This document shows positions 6,815 to 15,625 of a stretch of DNA of 64,000 bases, piece after piece. Origin of the DNA: Rhodanobacter sp. A1T4 (GTDB lineage Bacteria > Pseudomonadota > Gammaproteobacteria > Xanthomonadales > Rhodanobacteraceae); NCBI RefSeq assembly GCF_014207185.1, contig NZ_JACHCP010000003.1, positions 1 to 64,000 of the forward strand, written 5' to 3'. The translations under genes were made by a program, and so were the position numbers. A model generated the notes under the pieces. It was not told where the DNA came from. It worked only from the letters and a program-made list of their open reading frames with translations, and ran no database searches. Position 1 is the first letter of the stretch; each line of letters starts with the position of its first letter.

Positions 6815-8044
6815 TCAACAGGCGATTGCTTGTTCGAGCGTTGGCCTGAAAGAACTGACTCCGATGACTTGATTTCGGCCGCCATGCTTGGCTGCGTAGA
6901 GCGCCTGGTCGGCAGCAATTACCATCTCTCGCCAATTAGATTGGCCTCGTGCCGATACGCTATAACCGATGCTGACCTCGCAGGTTAATTTGTCACCAGA
7001 CAGCAAGGTAATGGACCGGCCCTCGACAGCAAGACGTAAACGCTCCGCAATTTCTTTTACTGTCGGCTCGTCACCGGGGCTGATTAGCACCATGAACTCC
7101 TCACCGCCGACACGGGCAAGGAGGTCCTGGCTGCGTACATGGGCGGCTAAAGCTTCAGCGATGGCGACGAGGACCTGATCACCCACGTCATGGCCCCACG
7201 TGTCGTTTATCACTTTGAAATGGTCTACATCGATAATCAAAACGGCCATCGTCGTGTTTTGTCCGTCCACTCCAGCAGTCCAACGTTCACCGCGTTCCCA
7301 AATTACGCGACGATTGGCGACTCCCGTCAGGGGATCCTGATGAGCGTAGCGGATCAATTCGGCGTCAAGCTGACGGGTCAACATCCAAAGGAGACTTGGC
7401 GTAATGACCCATGTCAGGATCAGGCGCGATAACAGAGCGGAGGCAGTGGTCGGGTCTTCACTGACGTCGGCCTGTGGATGAAAAAGCCACCATGCCATTC
7501 GATTGAGCAGCATGAACGCCCATAGAAAATGGAAGGCGGCAGTTAGACGCGACCCCGAGCGTTGTGTGTCAGTAGCGTGGAACCACAAGGAAATGCCCGC
7601 CGCAATCGTAACAATCCCTCGGAGAGCACAACCCATCATCACCATGACACGGTAATTTTCACCGCCGGTCAGGACATAGTAGATTTCCGCGATGCCTATC
7701 GCGGCAGCCGGGAACAATATCCCCAGTTCCCGTTTTGGTCGGTCCAAATAAGCGTTCACAGCGAGCAAGGCCAGCGCCGTTCCGGCATCAATGAGCAGGT
7801 TGCCGAGAAGTGCAAGCTCGGCAAAATCAACATCGAGGGAAGGGAGGGCCAGCGTTCCAAACCCTATGGCGAAGGCGGCATAACTGATGCCCCATAGCAG
7901 CACCCCGTTGATGCGCTGCGCGCCTCGCCGTGTTGCATCGAGAGCCAGAAAAATGATCGCGGATAGAGCTGCCAATAAGGCGTTGATCGTTAACAGGGTG
8001 CTGACGTCGGTCAATCTTGTAATCGTTTCCACCATTGCCCCCAA
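6815..8044 (-). CDS. Membrane-bound diguanylate cyclase (GGDEF)
   Basis: A 409-residue protein with about six or seven hydrophobic segments in residues 8-225 forming a membrane sensor domain, followed by a GGDEF domain (about 240-400). The catalytic motif is GGEEF at residues 313-317, and RSQD five residues upstream is the intact inhibitory I-site. It should make cyclic-di-GMP from two GTP at the inner membrane, subject to product inhibition. Two starts are possible (ATG at 8044 or three codons later). It is monocistronic and divergent from the truncated beta-lactamase. Confidence 0.9.
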   Translation of the reverse strand: MGAMVETITRLTDVSTLLTINALLAALSAIIFLALDATRRGAQRINGVLLWGISYAAFAIGFGTLALPSLDVDFAELALLGNLLIDAGTALALLAVNAYLDRPKRELGILFPAAAIGIAEIYYVLTGGENYRVMVMMGCALRGIVTIAAGISLWFHATDTQRSGSRLTAAFHFLWAFMLLNRMAWWLFHPQADVSEDPTTASALLSRLILTWVITPSLLWMLTRQLDAELIRYAHQDPLTGVANRRVIWERGERWTAGVDGQNTTMAVLIIDVDHFKVINDTWGHDVGDQVLVAIAEALAAHVRSQDLLARVGGEEFMVLISPGDEPTVKEIAERLRLAVEGRSITLLSGDKLTCEVSIGYSVSARGQSNWREMVIAADQALYAAKHGGRNQVIGVSSFRPTLEQAIAC

Positions 8045-8417
8045 TGTAGTTGCCCTCGCTAACTCAATGCCTGTTACCAGCTATAAAACGTCACTTTTCC
8101 CCAAAACTTGAGTTTTCTTCCAAAGATGCCTTAGGCCCGGCGCAAGCCGTCCGGTGATTTGGACACAAGGTTGGTACTGCACCAGCGGTCTGAGCCATGG
8201 CGGCATCGATTCGCTCAGACCGGAGTGCGCGGTCCTAGAACGGACCGCATTGGGTCAAACAAAGGTGGCAGACACCTTCGAAACTCGACGCGTCCGGTGC
8301 CAGTAGGTGTCGGATGCGAGATAGGGCGCCCAGTCTTGGCCAGCGATGCGCCACGGATTAGCCATAACCAGTGTGCAGGATTGCCGTTGGTTCTTCTCTT
8401 CGACAAGGAAGCGTTCC
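8045..8417. other. Intergenic region with several short hairpins
   Basis: No gene recognised. It holds three consecutive inverted repeats: CGGTCTGAGC/GCTCAGACCG (8186-8222), GCGGTCC/GGACCGC (8229-8248) and AAGGTG/CACCTT (8263-8279). They lie between divergent genes, so they are not simple terminators. Confidence 0.5.
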
Positions 8418-8942
8418 ATGAATCGTTTACGTACTCGTCGCTCCAGCTTGGCTGCGGCGATGTTCGCGCTTTCGTTCGCCTGCATGGTGCCATCCGCGAA
8501 AGCGCTGGATGCTCTCGCGACGAAAACACCGGATGTCCGGCTGCAGCAGACACTTGATGCGCTGGTGCAGCGTGCGCGTCCGGGAACGCTGGGTGTCGCC
8601 GTACTCGATTTGCAAAGCGGCGTCGAAGCCAGCGTGAATGCCGGCCAGGCCTTTCCGATGATGAGCGTGTTCAAGGCGCCGGTGGCCGCAGCGGTGCTTG
8701 CACGTGTCGATGCAGGCAAGCTCTCGCTGCAACAGCAGGTGATTGTGACTCGTGCGGACGTGGTAAGTGGCTCGGCCGTGCCATCCATAGGTGCGCATTT
8801 CCGCGGCGAGCGGATGACGTTCACGGTCGAACAGTTGTTGCAGGCCGCGGTCAGTGAAAGCGACAGCACGGCTGCGGATGCGCTGATGAAGGTGGTCGGT
8901 GGTCCGCCAGTGGTGACCGCGTTCCTGCATGCGCATGCCTGA
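8418..8942 (+). pseudogene. Truncated class A beta-lactamase
   Basis: The 174-residue reading frame begins with a signal peptide and then a class A serine beta-lactamase N-terminal half. The nucleophile sits in SVFK (S83, counterpart of Ambler S70). The next motif reads SDS where active enzymes have SDN. The frame stops just after, so the Glu166 omega loop and the KTG motif are absent; about 110-120 residues are missing. The sequence around SESDSTAADALMKVVGG resembles the PER/CfxA-like A2 subgroup. A new gene starts 50 bases later, so a deletion probably removed the 3' half. It cannot be a working beta-lactamase. Confidence 0.8.
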
Positions 8943-8993
8943 TTTCCTACCTTGATCGCACAACTTTGGCGAGCGCCAAAACGGAGGAGCGTC

Positions 8994-9941
8994 ATGAAGC
9001 TGTGGGCCATTGCCGTGTGTCTGCTGGCTGTATGCGGTGGCGCGTATGCGAAAACGATGGTTTGGCAGCCCAACGCCGGGCATACGCAAATACCTCTATG
9101 GCCTGGCACGCCACCGGATGCCAAGCCCATGCCGGGGGCGGAGTACGCCTCGAACTCGAAATCGCTGGTCGCCGGCAAAACCGTGGTTGCCGTGAGCAAC
9201 GTGTCGCAGCCCACGATGACGGTCTATGGCCCGACGGCGAAGAACACGGGGGCTGCGGTCGTCGTGATTCCGGGCGGCGGCTTCCAGATATTAGCGATGG
9301 ATCTCGAAGGCACCGACGTCTGTGACTGGCTGACGTCCAAGGGCATCACATGTGTCCTGTTGAAGTATCGCGTTCCGAGTGTGCCTTATGTCTGGCAATG
9401 CAATTGCCGTCCGCACAATCGAGTGTTATCGGTGCCGTCGTTGCAGGACACTCAGCGAGCGATGAGGCTGGTGCGCCATCACGCTGCGGATTGGCACATC
9501 GATCCGCAAAAGGTTGGTGTGCTCGGGTTTTCAGCGGGTGGGTATCTGGTGGCGGAGATCAGCACGAACTTTGCACGGCACCTGTATTCACCCGTCGACG
9601 CTGCCGACAGGGAAAGTGCCCGCCCGGATTTCGCCATGCCTATCTATCCGGGGCATCTCGCGACCGACGATGACAAGTTGAATCCCAATGTTCCGGTCTC
9701 CCGCGAAACACCGCCGACGTTTCTGGTGCAGGCAGACGACGACGACGTGGACGGCGTGAACCAGTCGCTGGTTTACTACACCGCCTTGAAGAACGCCGGC
9801 GTGCAGGTGGAGATGCATCTGTATGCTCACGGCGGCCATGCGTTCGGGCTGAGGCCAACGTCGAATCCGATCACACGCTGGCCAGCCTTGGCGGAGCAGT
9901 GGATGAGCACCATCGGGGTGGTTCCCGCTACGGGCCGTTAA
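8994..9941 (+). CDS. Secreted alpha/beta hydrolase (esterase/acetyl xylan esterase-like)
   Basis: A 315-residue protein with a signal peptide (cleavage after AYA, residue ~20). The alpha/beta-hydrolase core shows the oxyanion loop VVVIPGGGF, the nucleophile elbow GFSAGG (Ser), an Asp in the QADDDD region and the catalytic His in GGHAFG. This pattern matches the BD-FAE/acetyl-xylan-esterase-like group that acts on acylated sugars or small esters in the periplasm. GGAGG six bases before the ATG fixes the start. The open frame runs 14 codons further upstream without a ribosome binding site. Confidence 0.85.
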   Translation: MKLWAIAVCLLAVCGGAYAKTMVWQPNAGHTQIPLWPGTPPDAKPMPGAEYASNSKSLVAGKTVVAVSNVSQPTMTVYGPTAKNTGAAVVVIPGGGFQILAMDLEGTDVCDWLTSKGITCVLLKYRVPSVPYVWQCNCRPHNRVLSVPSLQDTQRAMRLVRHHAADWHIDPQKVGVLGFSAGGYLVAEISTNFARHLYSPVDAADRESARPDFAMPIYPGHLATDDDKLNPNVPVSRETPPTFLVQADDDDVDGVNQSLVYYTALKNAGVQVEMHLYAHGGHAFGLRPTSNPITRWPALAEQWMSTIGVVPATGR

Positions 9942-9976
9942 GAGAAAATGTCCGCTTCTGCTGCGGAGCAAATGGC

Positions 9977-10627
9977 TCAGCCTGAGCTGACCCGGGTATT
10001 GGGCCGGCGGATGGCGGTGATCTTGCCGCTGCGCCCGCCGCCGCAGAAGAACCGGTCGTCGCCATCGGACTCGAGTCCTGACACACCGACACCGGGTGGC
10101 ATCTGCAGGCTTTCGAGCACTTCTCCGGTATCGGGGTCGATGTGTCGCACATCGCTTTCATCGCCTTCCCAAGTGCCGTGCCAGAGCTCGCCGTCGACCC
10201 AGGTGACGCCAGTGACAAAACGGTCGCACGCGATGGTGCGAAGAATCGCCCCTGTGTCGGGATCGACCTGATGAATCTTGCGGTCGCGATATTGTCCGAC
10301 CCAGAGCATGCCCTCGGCCCATGCGAGTCCGGAGTCGCCACCAGCGCCCGGCGCCGGGATGGTGGCGAGCACGCGGCCGGTCGTCGGATCGATCTTCTGG
10401 ATACGGTTCTCGGCGATCTGGAACAGGTGCTGGCCATCGAAAGCCGTACCTGCATGCGCGGCGACATCGATGCTGCGCGATGCTTCGCCGCTGGCCGGAT
10501 CGAACGCGGCCAACGTGTCGCCGGCGGCAAACCAGACGTGTTCACCGTCGTAGGTGACGCCACCTACGTTGTCGACACCCGCAAAGGGACCGTACTCGCG
10601 GATGATTTCGGCGTTTGATCGTTTCAT
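9977..10627 (-). CDS. Beta-propeller (YncE/PQQ-repeat-like) protein
   Basis: A 216-residue protein built of repeating strands around the motifs IDPTTGRVLATI, VDPDTGAILRTI and IDPDTGEVLESL, each about 45 residues apart. This indicates a small beta-propeller like YncE/Vgb or glutaminyl-cyclase-like proteins. There is no signal peptide, so it is cytoplasmic. It starts nine bases after the stop of the winged-helix regulator at 10637-11857 and is surely cotranscribed. The pairing suggests a sensor or effector role, but no enzymatic residues can be pointed to. Confidence 0.7.
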   Translation of the reverse strand: MKRSNAEIIREYGPFAGVDNVGGVTYDGEHVWFAAGDTLAAFDPASGEASRSIDVAAHAGTAFDGQHLFQIAENRIQKIDPTTGRVLATIPAPGAGGDSGLAWAEGMLWVGQYRDRKIHQVDPDTGAILRTIACDRFVTGVTWVDGELWHGTWEGDESDVRHIDPDTGEVLESLQMPPGVGVSGLESDGDDRFFCGGGRSGKITAIRRPNTRVSSG

Positions 10628-10636
10628 GCATCCATC

Positions 10637-11857
10637 CTAATCGCCAGGGAAGGGCGCTGGGAGTAACAAGCTTGTCGGGAATCCCGGCACGGGCGGGGTC
10701 ATCCAACGGCGTGCCCGACCGCGACCGAACGAGTCCACCTTATGGGTAGTCGCCAGCACATCGAGTGCCCGCTGCACACTGCGCTGGCTGGTGCCGAGTG
10801 CCAGTGCCAGCGCTGAGCTCGACCACGATTCACCGTCGGCGAGCAGAGCAAGCACCGCGGTATGTGCGTCGTCGACGGGACGGGCCAGCACGACGACTTC
10901 GCTTGCATGGTACGGCGTCAGCGTGAAGCCGTGCTTCGTCGCACTGATGTCGGCCATCGTCAGAAGCAGCGTGCGCAGGCGCCCGACTTCGACCCGCAAC
11001 CGCGCGCGGTGCGACTCATCGGCGTGCCTGGTGCGGAAGGCTCGTGCGATCAGCATGGCTCTCGGTACATCGTTGGGCCACGCTTCGGCCAGGGTCCGTG
11101 CAAGCGTGAACAACACCGGTCGCCGCTCCAGCGAAATTACCGAACGCGCATCGCGCACCACGTAACGGCATGCGTCTACGACGAGCGCTGGGGATGCCAG
11201 CAGTGTCTCGACCTCATCGAGCTGTAGGAGTCGTTCATTGCCGTCGGCGATCAAGCGCGCGGCGGGCAGCGCCAGCACGAGGACGGCGCTTTGGACTTCC
11301 GCCATCAGCGCCGGGATGCGAGCTTGGCGTGCCGCCTGTTCGGCTCGAATGAGCGCAGCGCGCGCCGTTGTCGCGCGCAGGCGACGTATCGCGATGCCGG
11401 CGACGACCAGTTCGCAGGAGGCCCGCGATGCGGGCGGCAACGCGGCAGGGTCGAGTTCAGCGAGCGTGCGTTCGGCGTCGTCGAGGCGTCCGATCAACAG
11501 CAGGCGACGGGCCTGGAGATAGCGCGCATACGCGGCGTTCGCGCGATCGCCGTGTGTTTCCAGCGTGGCCCGCGCAGCATCCAGCGCCTTCGTGGGCACG
11601 CCGAGGTCACGCGAGACGAGCGCAATCTCGGCTTCGGCGACGGCACAGCGTGCGCGGGCCATCGCTTCGTGCGGACCGAAGGCGCGCGCGGCGCGGCGAA
11701 GCAACGCCTTCGCCCGCACGAAATCGCCGAGTTGTGCCATCGCGATGCCGCGCAGTGCGAGCGCAGGTGCATCGTCGCGCAGTGCGACACGCTTCAACGC
11801 GCCAAGCGGATCGCCCGCCGCTAGCGCGCGCGCCGCTGCCGTAATCAGCGAATCCAT
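10637..11857 (-). CDS. TPR-like regulator with C-terminal winged helix
   Basis: A 406-residue, Ala- and Arg-rich protein. Residues 1-260 are helical repeats resembling tetratricopeptide repeats. The C-terminal part (about 320-395) contains ALALALGTSQRSVQRALDVL, a clear helix-turn-helix followed by a wing-like segment. It is likely a cytoplasmic transcription factor whose repeat domain binds a ligand or partner. It overlaps functionally with the small propeller protein nine bases downstream on the same strand. High local GC and many shadow ORFs are normal for Ala/Arg-rich genes. Confidence 0.7.
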   Translation of the reverse strand: MDSLITAAARALAAGDPLGALKRVALRDDAPALALRGIAMAQLGDFVRAKALLRRAARAFGPHEAMARARCAVAEAEIALVSRDLGVPTKALDAARATLETHGDRANAAYARYLQARRLLLIGRLDDAERTLAELDPAALPPASRASCELVVAGIAIRRLRATTARAALIRAEQAARQARIPALMAEVQSAVLVLALPAARLIADGNERLLQLDEVETLLASPALVVDACRYVVRDARSVISLERRPVLFTLARTLAEAWPNDVPRAMLIARAFRTRHADESHRARLRVEVGRLRTLLLTMADISATKHGFTLTPYHASEVVVLARPVDDAHTAVLALLADGESWSSSALALALGTSQRSVQRALDVLATTHKVDSFGRGRARRWMTPPVPGFPTSLLLPAPFPGD

Positions 11858-11973
11858 CCGAATCCCGCCAAACTTGTCACTCCCACCTTGGATGCCCGGT
11901 TTCTAATCTATCGCACAACTACCCACCCACATGCCGCTGCCCGAACAAGGCGAACGACGAGGAGGCCATTGCG

Positions 11974-12738
11974 ATGACGACTCACAACACCGGAACCCAT
12001 GACGAATGGTTGACAGCACGGCTCGCGTTGCTGCAAGAGGAAAAGGAGCTGACCCGACGTAGTGACGCACTCGCGCAGCAGCGGCAGGCACTGCCGTGGG
12101 TGCGCGTCGACAAGGATTACCGGTTTGAGACCGAGGAAGGCGACGTCTCTCTGATCGACCTGTTTCGCGGCTGTTCGCAGCTGCTGGTATATCACTTCAT
12201 GTTCGGGCCCGACTACAAGGCGGGATGTCCGTCCTGCTCATCGATCGCGGATGGCTTCAACGGCATCGCCGTTCACCTGATGAACCACGACGTGATGTTC
12301 TCGGCGGTGTCGCGGGCGCCGCTGGCCACGCTGCAGGCCTACAAGCGCCGGATGGCGTGGACGTTTCCCTGGGCATCCTCGAACGGCGGCCACTTCAACT
12401 TCGACTTCAACGTCTCCTTTACCGAAGAGCAACAGCGCGAAGGGAGCGTCGAATACAACTACGAGCGCGGCGGTCATGCAATGGATGCGTCATCGGTCCC
12501 GGAGCCCGTCGTCCAGTTAGCCGACACCTGCGGAACCGACACGGCAACGTACGGGCGCGATCGGCCGGGCATGAGTGCGTTCGTGCTCGAGGAAGGCGTC
12601 GTTTACCACACCTATTCTGCTTACTCGCGCGGAGTGGATGGTGTCTGGGGCATGTACCCGTGGCTCGACCGCGCGCCAAAGGGGCGCAATGAGACAGGCA
12701 TCTGGTGGCGTCGACATGACGAGTACGACAAGCGTTGA
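11974..12738 (+). CDS. DUF899 (thioredoxin-like) family protein
   Basis: A 254-residue protein of the DUF899 family, recognised by LPWVRVDKDYRFETEEGDVS, the CPSCSS segment (residues ~88-93) and the HFNFDFNVSF region. The fold is thioredoxin/AhpC-like and the Cys-x-x-Cys pair sits at the expected active-site place. The physiological reaction is unknown. GAGGAGG nine bases upstream fixes the start. It precedes a small membrane protein and a Dyp peroxidase on the same strand, which hints at a redox-stress cluster. Confidence 0.83.
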   Translation: MTTHNTGTHDEWLTARLALLQEEKELTRRSDALAQQRQALPWVRVDKDYRFETEEGDVSLIDLFRGCSQLLVYHFMFGPDYKAGCPSCSSIADGFNGIAVHLMNHDVMFSAVSRAPLATLQAYKRRMAWTFPWASSNGGHFNFDFNVSFTEEQQREGSVEYNYERGGHAMDASSVPEPVVQLADTCGTDTATYGRDRPGMSAFVLEEGVVYHTYSAYSRGVDGVWGMYPWLDRAPKGRNETGIWWRRHDEYDKR

Positions 12739-12787
12739 GCCATGTCCTGATGATGGCTCAACGGTGCTTCATGACAGGAGAGGTGAC

Positions 12788-13072
12788 GTGAGCGACGTGC
12801 ATAACGGCGCAGGTATCGGTCATGAAAGCAGTAATGCGGCATCCTTCCGCGCAGCCGACTGGCTGGGTCTTGCGGCTGCGCCGACGTTTGCCCTCATGGC
12901 GTTGCTGACTAACGTTCTCGGAGGCAGCCCGATGGATATGCTTTGCTCGGCCGCGCACGGTGCCTCGCCGCTGAACGGCATGGTGCTGATGTATGGACTG
13001 ATGAGTGTCTTCCATTCGACGCCCTGGCTGAAATTAATTGCCCACCGTCGACGCGGTATCCGCCGATCCTGA
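12788..13072 (+). CDS. Small hypothetical membrane protein
   Basis: A 94-residue protein starting at a GTG preceded by AGGAGAGG. The open frame extends upstream into the DUF899 gene, but that part is its shadow. It has two hydrophobic segments (about residues 22-44 and 57-75, the first rich in Ala/Leu, the second MVLMYGLMSVF) and a basic tail HRRRGIRRS. It resembles the short conserved proteins found in metal-uptake or predicted metal-binding (DUF2182-like) settings only weakly; I make no family call. It lies between DUF899 and the Dyp peroxidase and may be cotranscribed. Confidence 0.5.
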   Translation: MSDVHNGAGIGHESSNAASFRAADWLGLAAAPTFALMALLTNVLGGSPMDMLCSAAHGASPLNGMVLMYGLMSVFHSTPWLKLIAHRRRGIRRS

Positions 13073-13166
13073 TCCGGCGTTCGCCACATCGAAAAAGTGC
13101 CAGTTTGTTTTGGAAATCCACCGAGCCCCAGCCATACTGGGAAAAATAATTCGCAAGGGGTGGATC

Positions 13167-14090
13167 GTGTCTTCCGTCATTCAGCAACCGGTTGTCGCCA
13201 AGCTTACGCGCGCCGCGATTTTTCTCGTGGTGACGTTGAATCCTGAAACTCGGCATGAAGAGACGGTCCGAGCGCTTTGCGGTGATCTGGCGTCTCTTTT
13301 GCGTGCGGTGGGCTTCCGCGATTTCGAAGGCCGGCTGTCCTGCGTCATGGCCTTTGGCTCAGACGCGTGGGACCGACTTTTCGGGCAGCCGAGGCCCAAC
13401 GAATTGCACCCGTTTCGCGAGATCAAGGGACAGCACCATGCCGTCTCCACGCCGGGGGACATACTCTTCCATATCCGTGCCGCGCGCATGGACCTGTGCT
13501 TCGAGCTGGCGGCTCAGATCATGTCCCGCATCGGCGACGCCGTCTCGACAGTAGACGAAGTGCATGGCTTCAAGTACTACGACGAGCGCGATCTGCTCGG
13601 CTTTGTCGACGGCACCGAGAATCCTGGGGACCCGGACGCCATCAATGCCGCGATCATCGGCGAAGAAGACCCCACCTTTGCCGGTGGAAGCTACGTCATT
13701 ACGCAGAAGTATCTCCACAACCTGAAGGCTTGGGACGCGCTGCCTGTCGAGCAACAGGAAAACATCATCGGCAGGAAGAAACTCTCGGATATCGAACAAG
13801 CCGATACCGCGAAGGCCGCCTATGCGCACAACGTCCTGACCAACATCGAGAAGGATGGTGAACAGCTGCAAATCGTGCGTGACAACATGCCATTCGGCGA
13901 AGTTGGCAAGGGCGAGTTCGGCACCTACTTCATCGGTTACGCGCGATCTCCGGACAGGATCGAGCAGATGCTAGTCAACATGTTCGTCGGTCGACCGCCG
14001 GGCAACTACGACCGCCTGCTGGACTTCAGCAAGGCCGTCACCGGCTCGCTGTTTTTCGTCCCGTCCGCGACGTTCCTGGCCAATGTTTAG
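13167..14090 (+). CDS. Dyp-type peroxidase (YfeX-like)
   Basis: A 307-residue cytoplasmic dye-decolourising peroxidase of the class found in proteobacteria. It shows the diagnostic GxxDG motif in GFVDGTENP, with the distal Asp, and the later conserved HNLKAWDALP and GTYFIGYARSP segments. It binds heme b and reduces peroxide with an organic or protein substrate. I chose the GTG at 13167 (AAGGGG upstream) because the protein then starts like YfeX; the open frame continues 43 codons upstream, overlapping the previous gene. No Tat signal is present, so export would need an encapsulin or none occurs. Confidence 0.88.
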   Translation: MSSVIQQPVVAKLTRAAIFLVVTLNPETRHEETVRALCGDLASLLRAVGFRDFEGRLSCVMAFGSDAWDRLFGQPRPNELHPFREIKGQHHAVSTPGDILFHIRAARMDLCFELAAQIMSRIGDAVSTVDEVHGFKYYDERDLLGFVDGTENPGDPDAINAAIIGEEDPTFAGGSYVITQKYLHNLKAWDALPVEQQENIIGRKKLSDIEQADTAKAAYAHNVLTNIEKDGEQLQIVRDNMPFGEVGKGEFGTYFIGYARSPDRIEQMLVNMFVGRPPGNYDRLLDFSKAVTGSLFFVPSATFLANV

Positions 14091-14287
14091 GTGCAAGAGA
14101 TGCCAGGCAAAGCCGAGTGCGGATTCCGGTCAAGGCTGAACAGGCCGCTGATAATGACCCACGTTGATTTAGGCAGCACATTGCAGTCCGACGACGTTGC
14201 CAGCAAGTTTGGATTGTCCGCTTCCGAGCGAAGCTGTATGAAAACGCAAATCGCAGGCGGTAGTTCGCCATAGGCGAGTGGATTAGA

Positions 14288-14312
14288 GATCGTCATCAAA
14301 TCGATGACGATC
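14288..14312. terminator. Bidirectional hairpin between convergent genes
   Basis: GATCGTCATC and GATGACGATC form a perfect 10-bp stem with a five-base loop. It lies between the converging Dyp and GH26 genes, so it can end transcription from both sides, though there is no long T run. Confidence 0.5.
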
Positions 14313-14345
14313 AGGCTGTTTCGCGGTCAGCGACAGAGAAGCGCT

Positions 14346-15362
14346 TTAAGGCAAGTCATGCACGGATACCCTAAACGCGGTGCGGCTTTCAGCGGCATTT
14401 CGCAGTTGCGGATCGTAGATCAGGTAATCGTTCTTATAGGCTTCGGGTGGTAGAGCTTTTCCGGTGTATATATCGGGGTAATTGAAATAAAGCACCGTGG
14501 TGACGCCGAATTTCGGCGCTTCGTTATGCAGCCACCAGCCCATGTTGCCGTAGGTGTGGCCAAACCATTCGGCTTTGCTGTGTCCGGCGGCCGCGGCTTC
14601 CGCATTGGGCTCGATGGTTGCCGTTTCCCCGATCACCAGCGGCTTCCTGGGATCGATGCCTGGAGTGGTGCGAACGGCGGCCAGGGAGTCGTGGAATACC
14701 TTTTCCATGGTGACCCATCCACCCTGCGAGGTGGAATGGTTATAGCCGTCAAAGCACAGGTATTCCACCTGGTCGTTGCCGGGGTAATAGGTGATGAAGT
14801 TATTGTCCTGATTGACGCCCGGGCACCACATGAAGGGCAGGTCGGGGAAGCGGACGTGCATGACATTGCGCACATGCCGCCATGCCGGATTGAACTGCGC
14901 GATTGAATTGTGGTTGTGACCGTTTTTGAATCCCCAGGGATACCAGTTTCCGTTCATTTCATGAAAGGGACGTGCGATCAGTTGTACTTGCGGGTTGGCT
15001 TGATGCCACTGAAACATGTCGGTAGCCAGTTGTTTCAGGTCTTCGTCCAGCTTGCCGCTTTGGATGACCGACAGGCTGTTTTCAAGGCCAACATTAACGA
15101 CGATATGTGTGACCCCTCTCTGCACCAGACTGTCGAACAGCTTTGTGTTCAACGACTGGTTGTACTTCATGTAGCTGAGGTTCCACCGCAACGGGCGACC
15201 AGCGTCTTCTACCGTAGCGTCATATTGCTTGATGCTTTCGGCGTCGGTGCCGAGGACCGGCAATGTATCGGTGGCTGTCGCAAGAAGTGGCGACAAGCAG
15301 CAGAAAATGGCGACAGCCACAGGGAACAGAACTCGAAAGCCAGGGCGGAATTTGCAGTCCAT
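14346..15362 (-). CDS. Secreted glycoside hydrolase family 26-like (beta-mannanase-like)
   Basis: A 338-residue protein with a signal peptide (to about residue 30, ending LATA). The catalytic domain has the GH26 signatures: RPFHEMNGNWYPWG with the acid/base Glu at E135, CFDGYN in the following strand, and VIGETA with the nucleophile candidate Glu at E243. GH26 enzymes mostly cleave beta-1,4-mannan, some lichenan or beta-1,3-xylan. It would act in the periplasm or outside. It faces away from the PNGase A-like gene at 15626, also secreted. Substrate remains inferred. Confidence 0.8.
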   Translation of the reverse strand: MDCKFRPGFRVLFPVAVAIFCCLSPLLATATDTLPVLGTDAESIKQYDATVEDAGRPLRWNLSYMKYNQSLNTKLFDSLVQRGVTHIVVNVGLENSLSVIQSGKLDEDLKQLATDMFQWHQANPQVQLIARPFHEMNGNWYPWGFKNGHNHNSIAQFNPAWRHVRNVMHVRFPDLPFMWCPGVNQDNNFITYYPGNDQVEYLCFDGYNHSTSQGGWVTMEKVFHDSLAAVRTTPGIDPRKPLVIGETATIEPNAEAAAAGHSKAEWFGHTYGNMGWWLHNEAPKFGVTTVLYFNYPDIYTGKALPPEAYKNDYLIYDPQLRNAAESRTAFRVSVHDLP

Positions 15363-15625
15363 TCGCGTTGCCTTGTTGAAAGTTGAGGGAATTCTTTCCA
15401 GGAATTTGTACAGCTGGTCCAGATTAACGATTGAAATCTGAAGGATGGAAAACTGAAGACAGTGCGTGTTTTGCTGCGTCAGTTTTGCGAAGGAAAATGG
15501 CGAACGTTAGACATGCGGGTGAACTGGAGTGAGTCGCGCTTCGAACCCTAAATCTCCGCACTGTATTGCTTCGTAGATTGCGCGGTGCGGCAGTCCTGTG
15601 CTAAATCTTCGAGGCAAGGGGTTTT

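Noticed and set aside
8255..9214. 319-codon minus-strand frame across the bla fragment and esterase start
   Set aside because: Shadow of two plus-strand genes with signal peptides and catalytic motifs; no homology pattern in the antisense product.
14100..14280. Possible IS remnant downstream of the Dyp gene
   Set aside because: Minus-strand frame is open but no transposase motif or terminal inverted repeats could be found.
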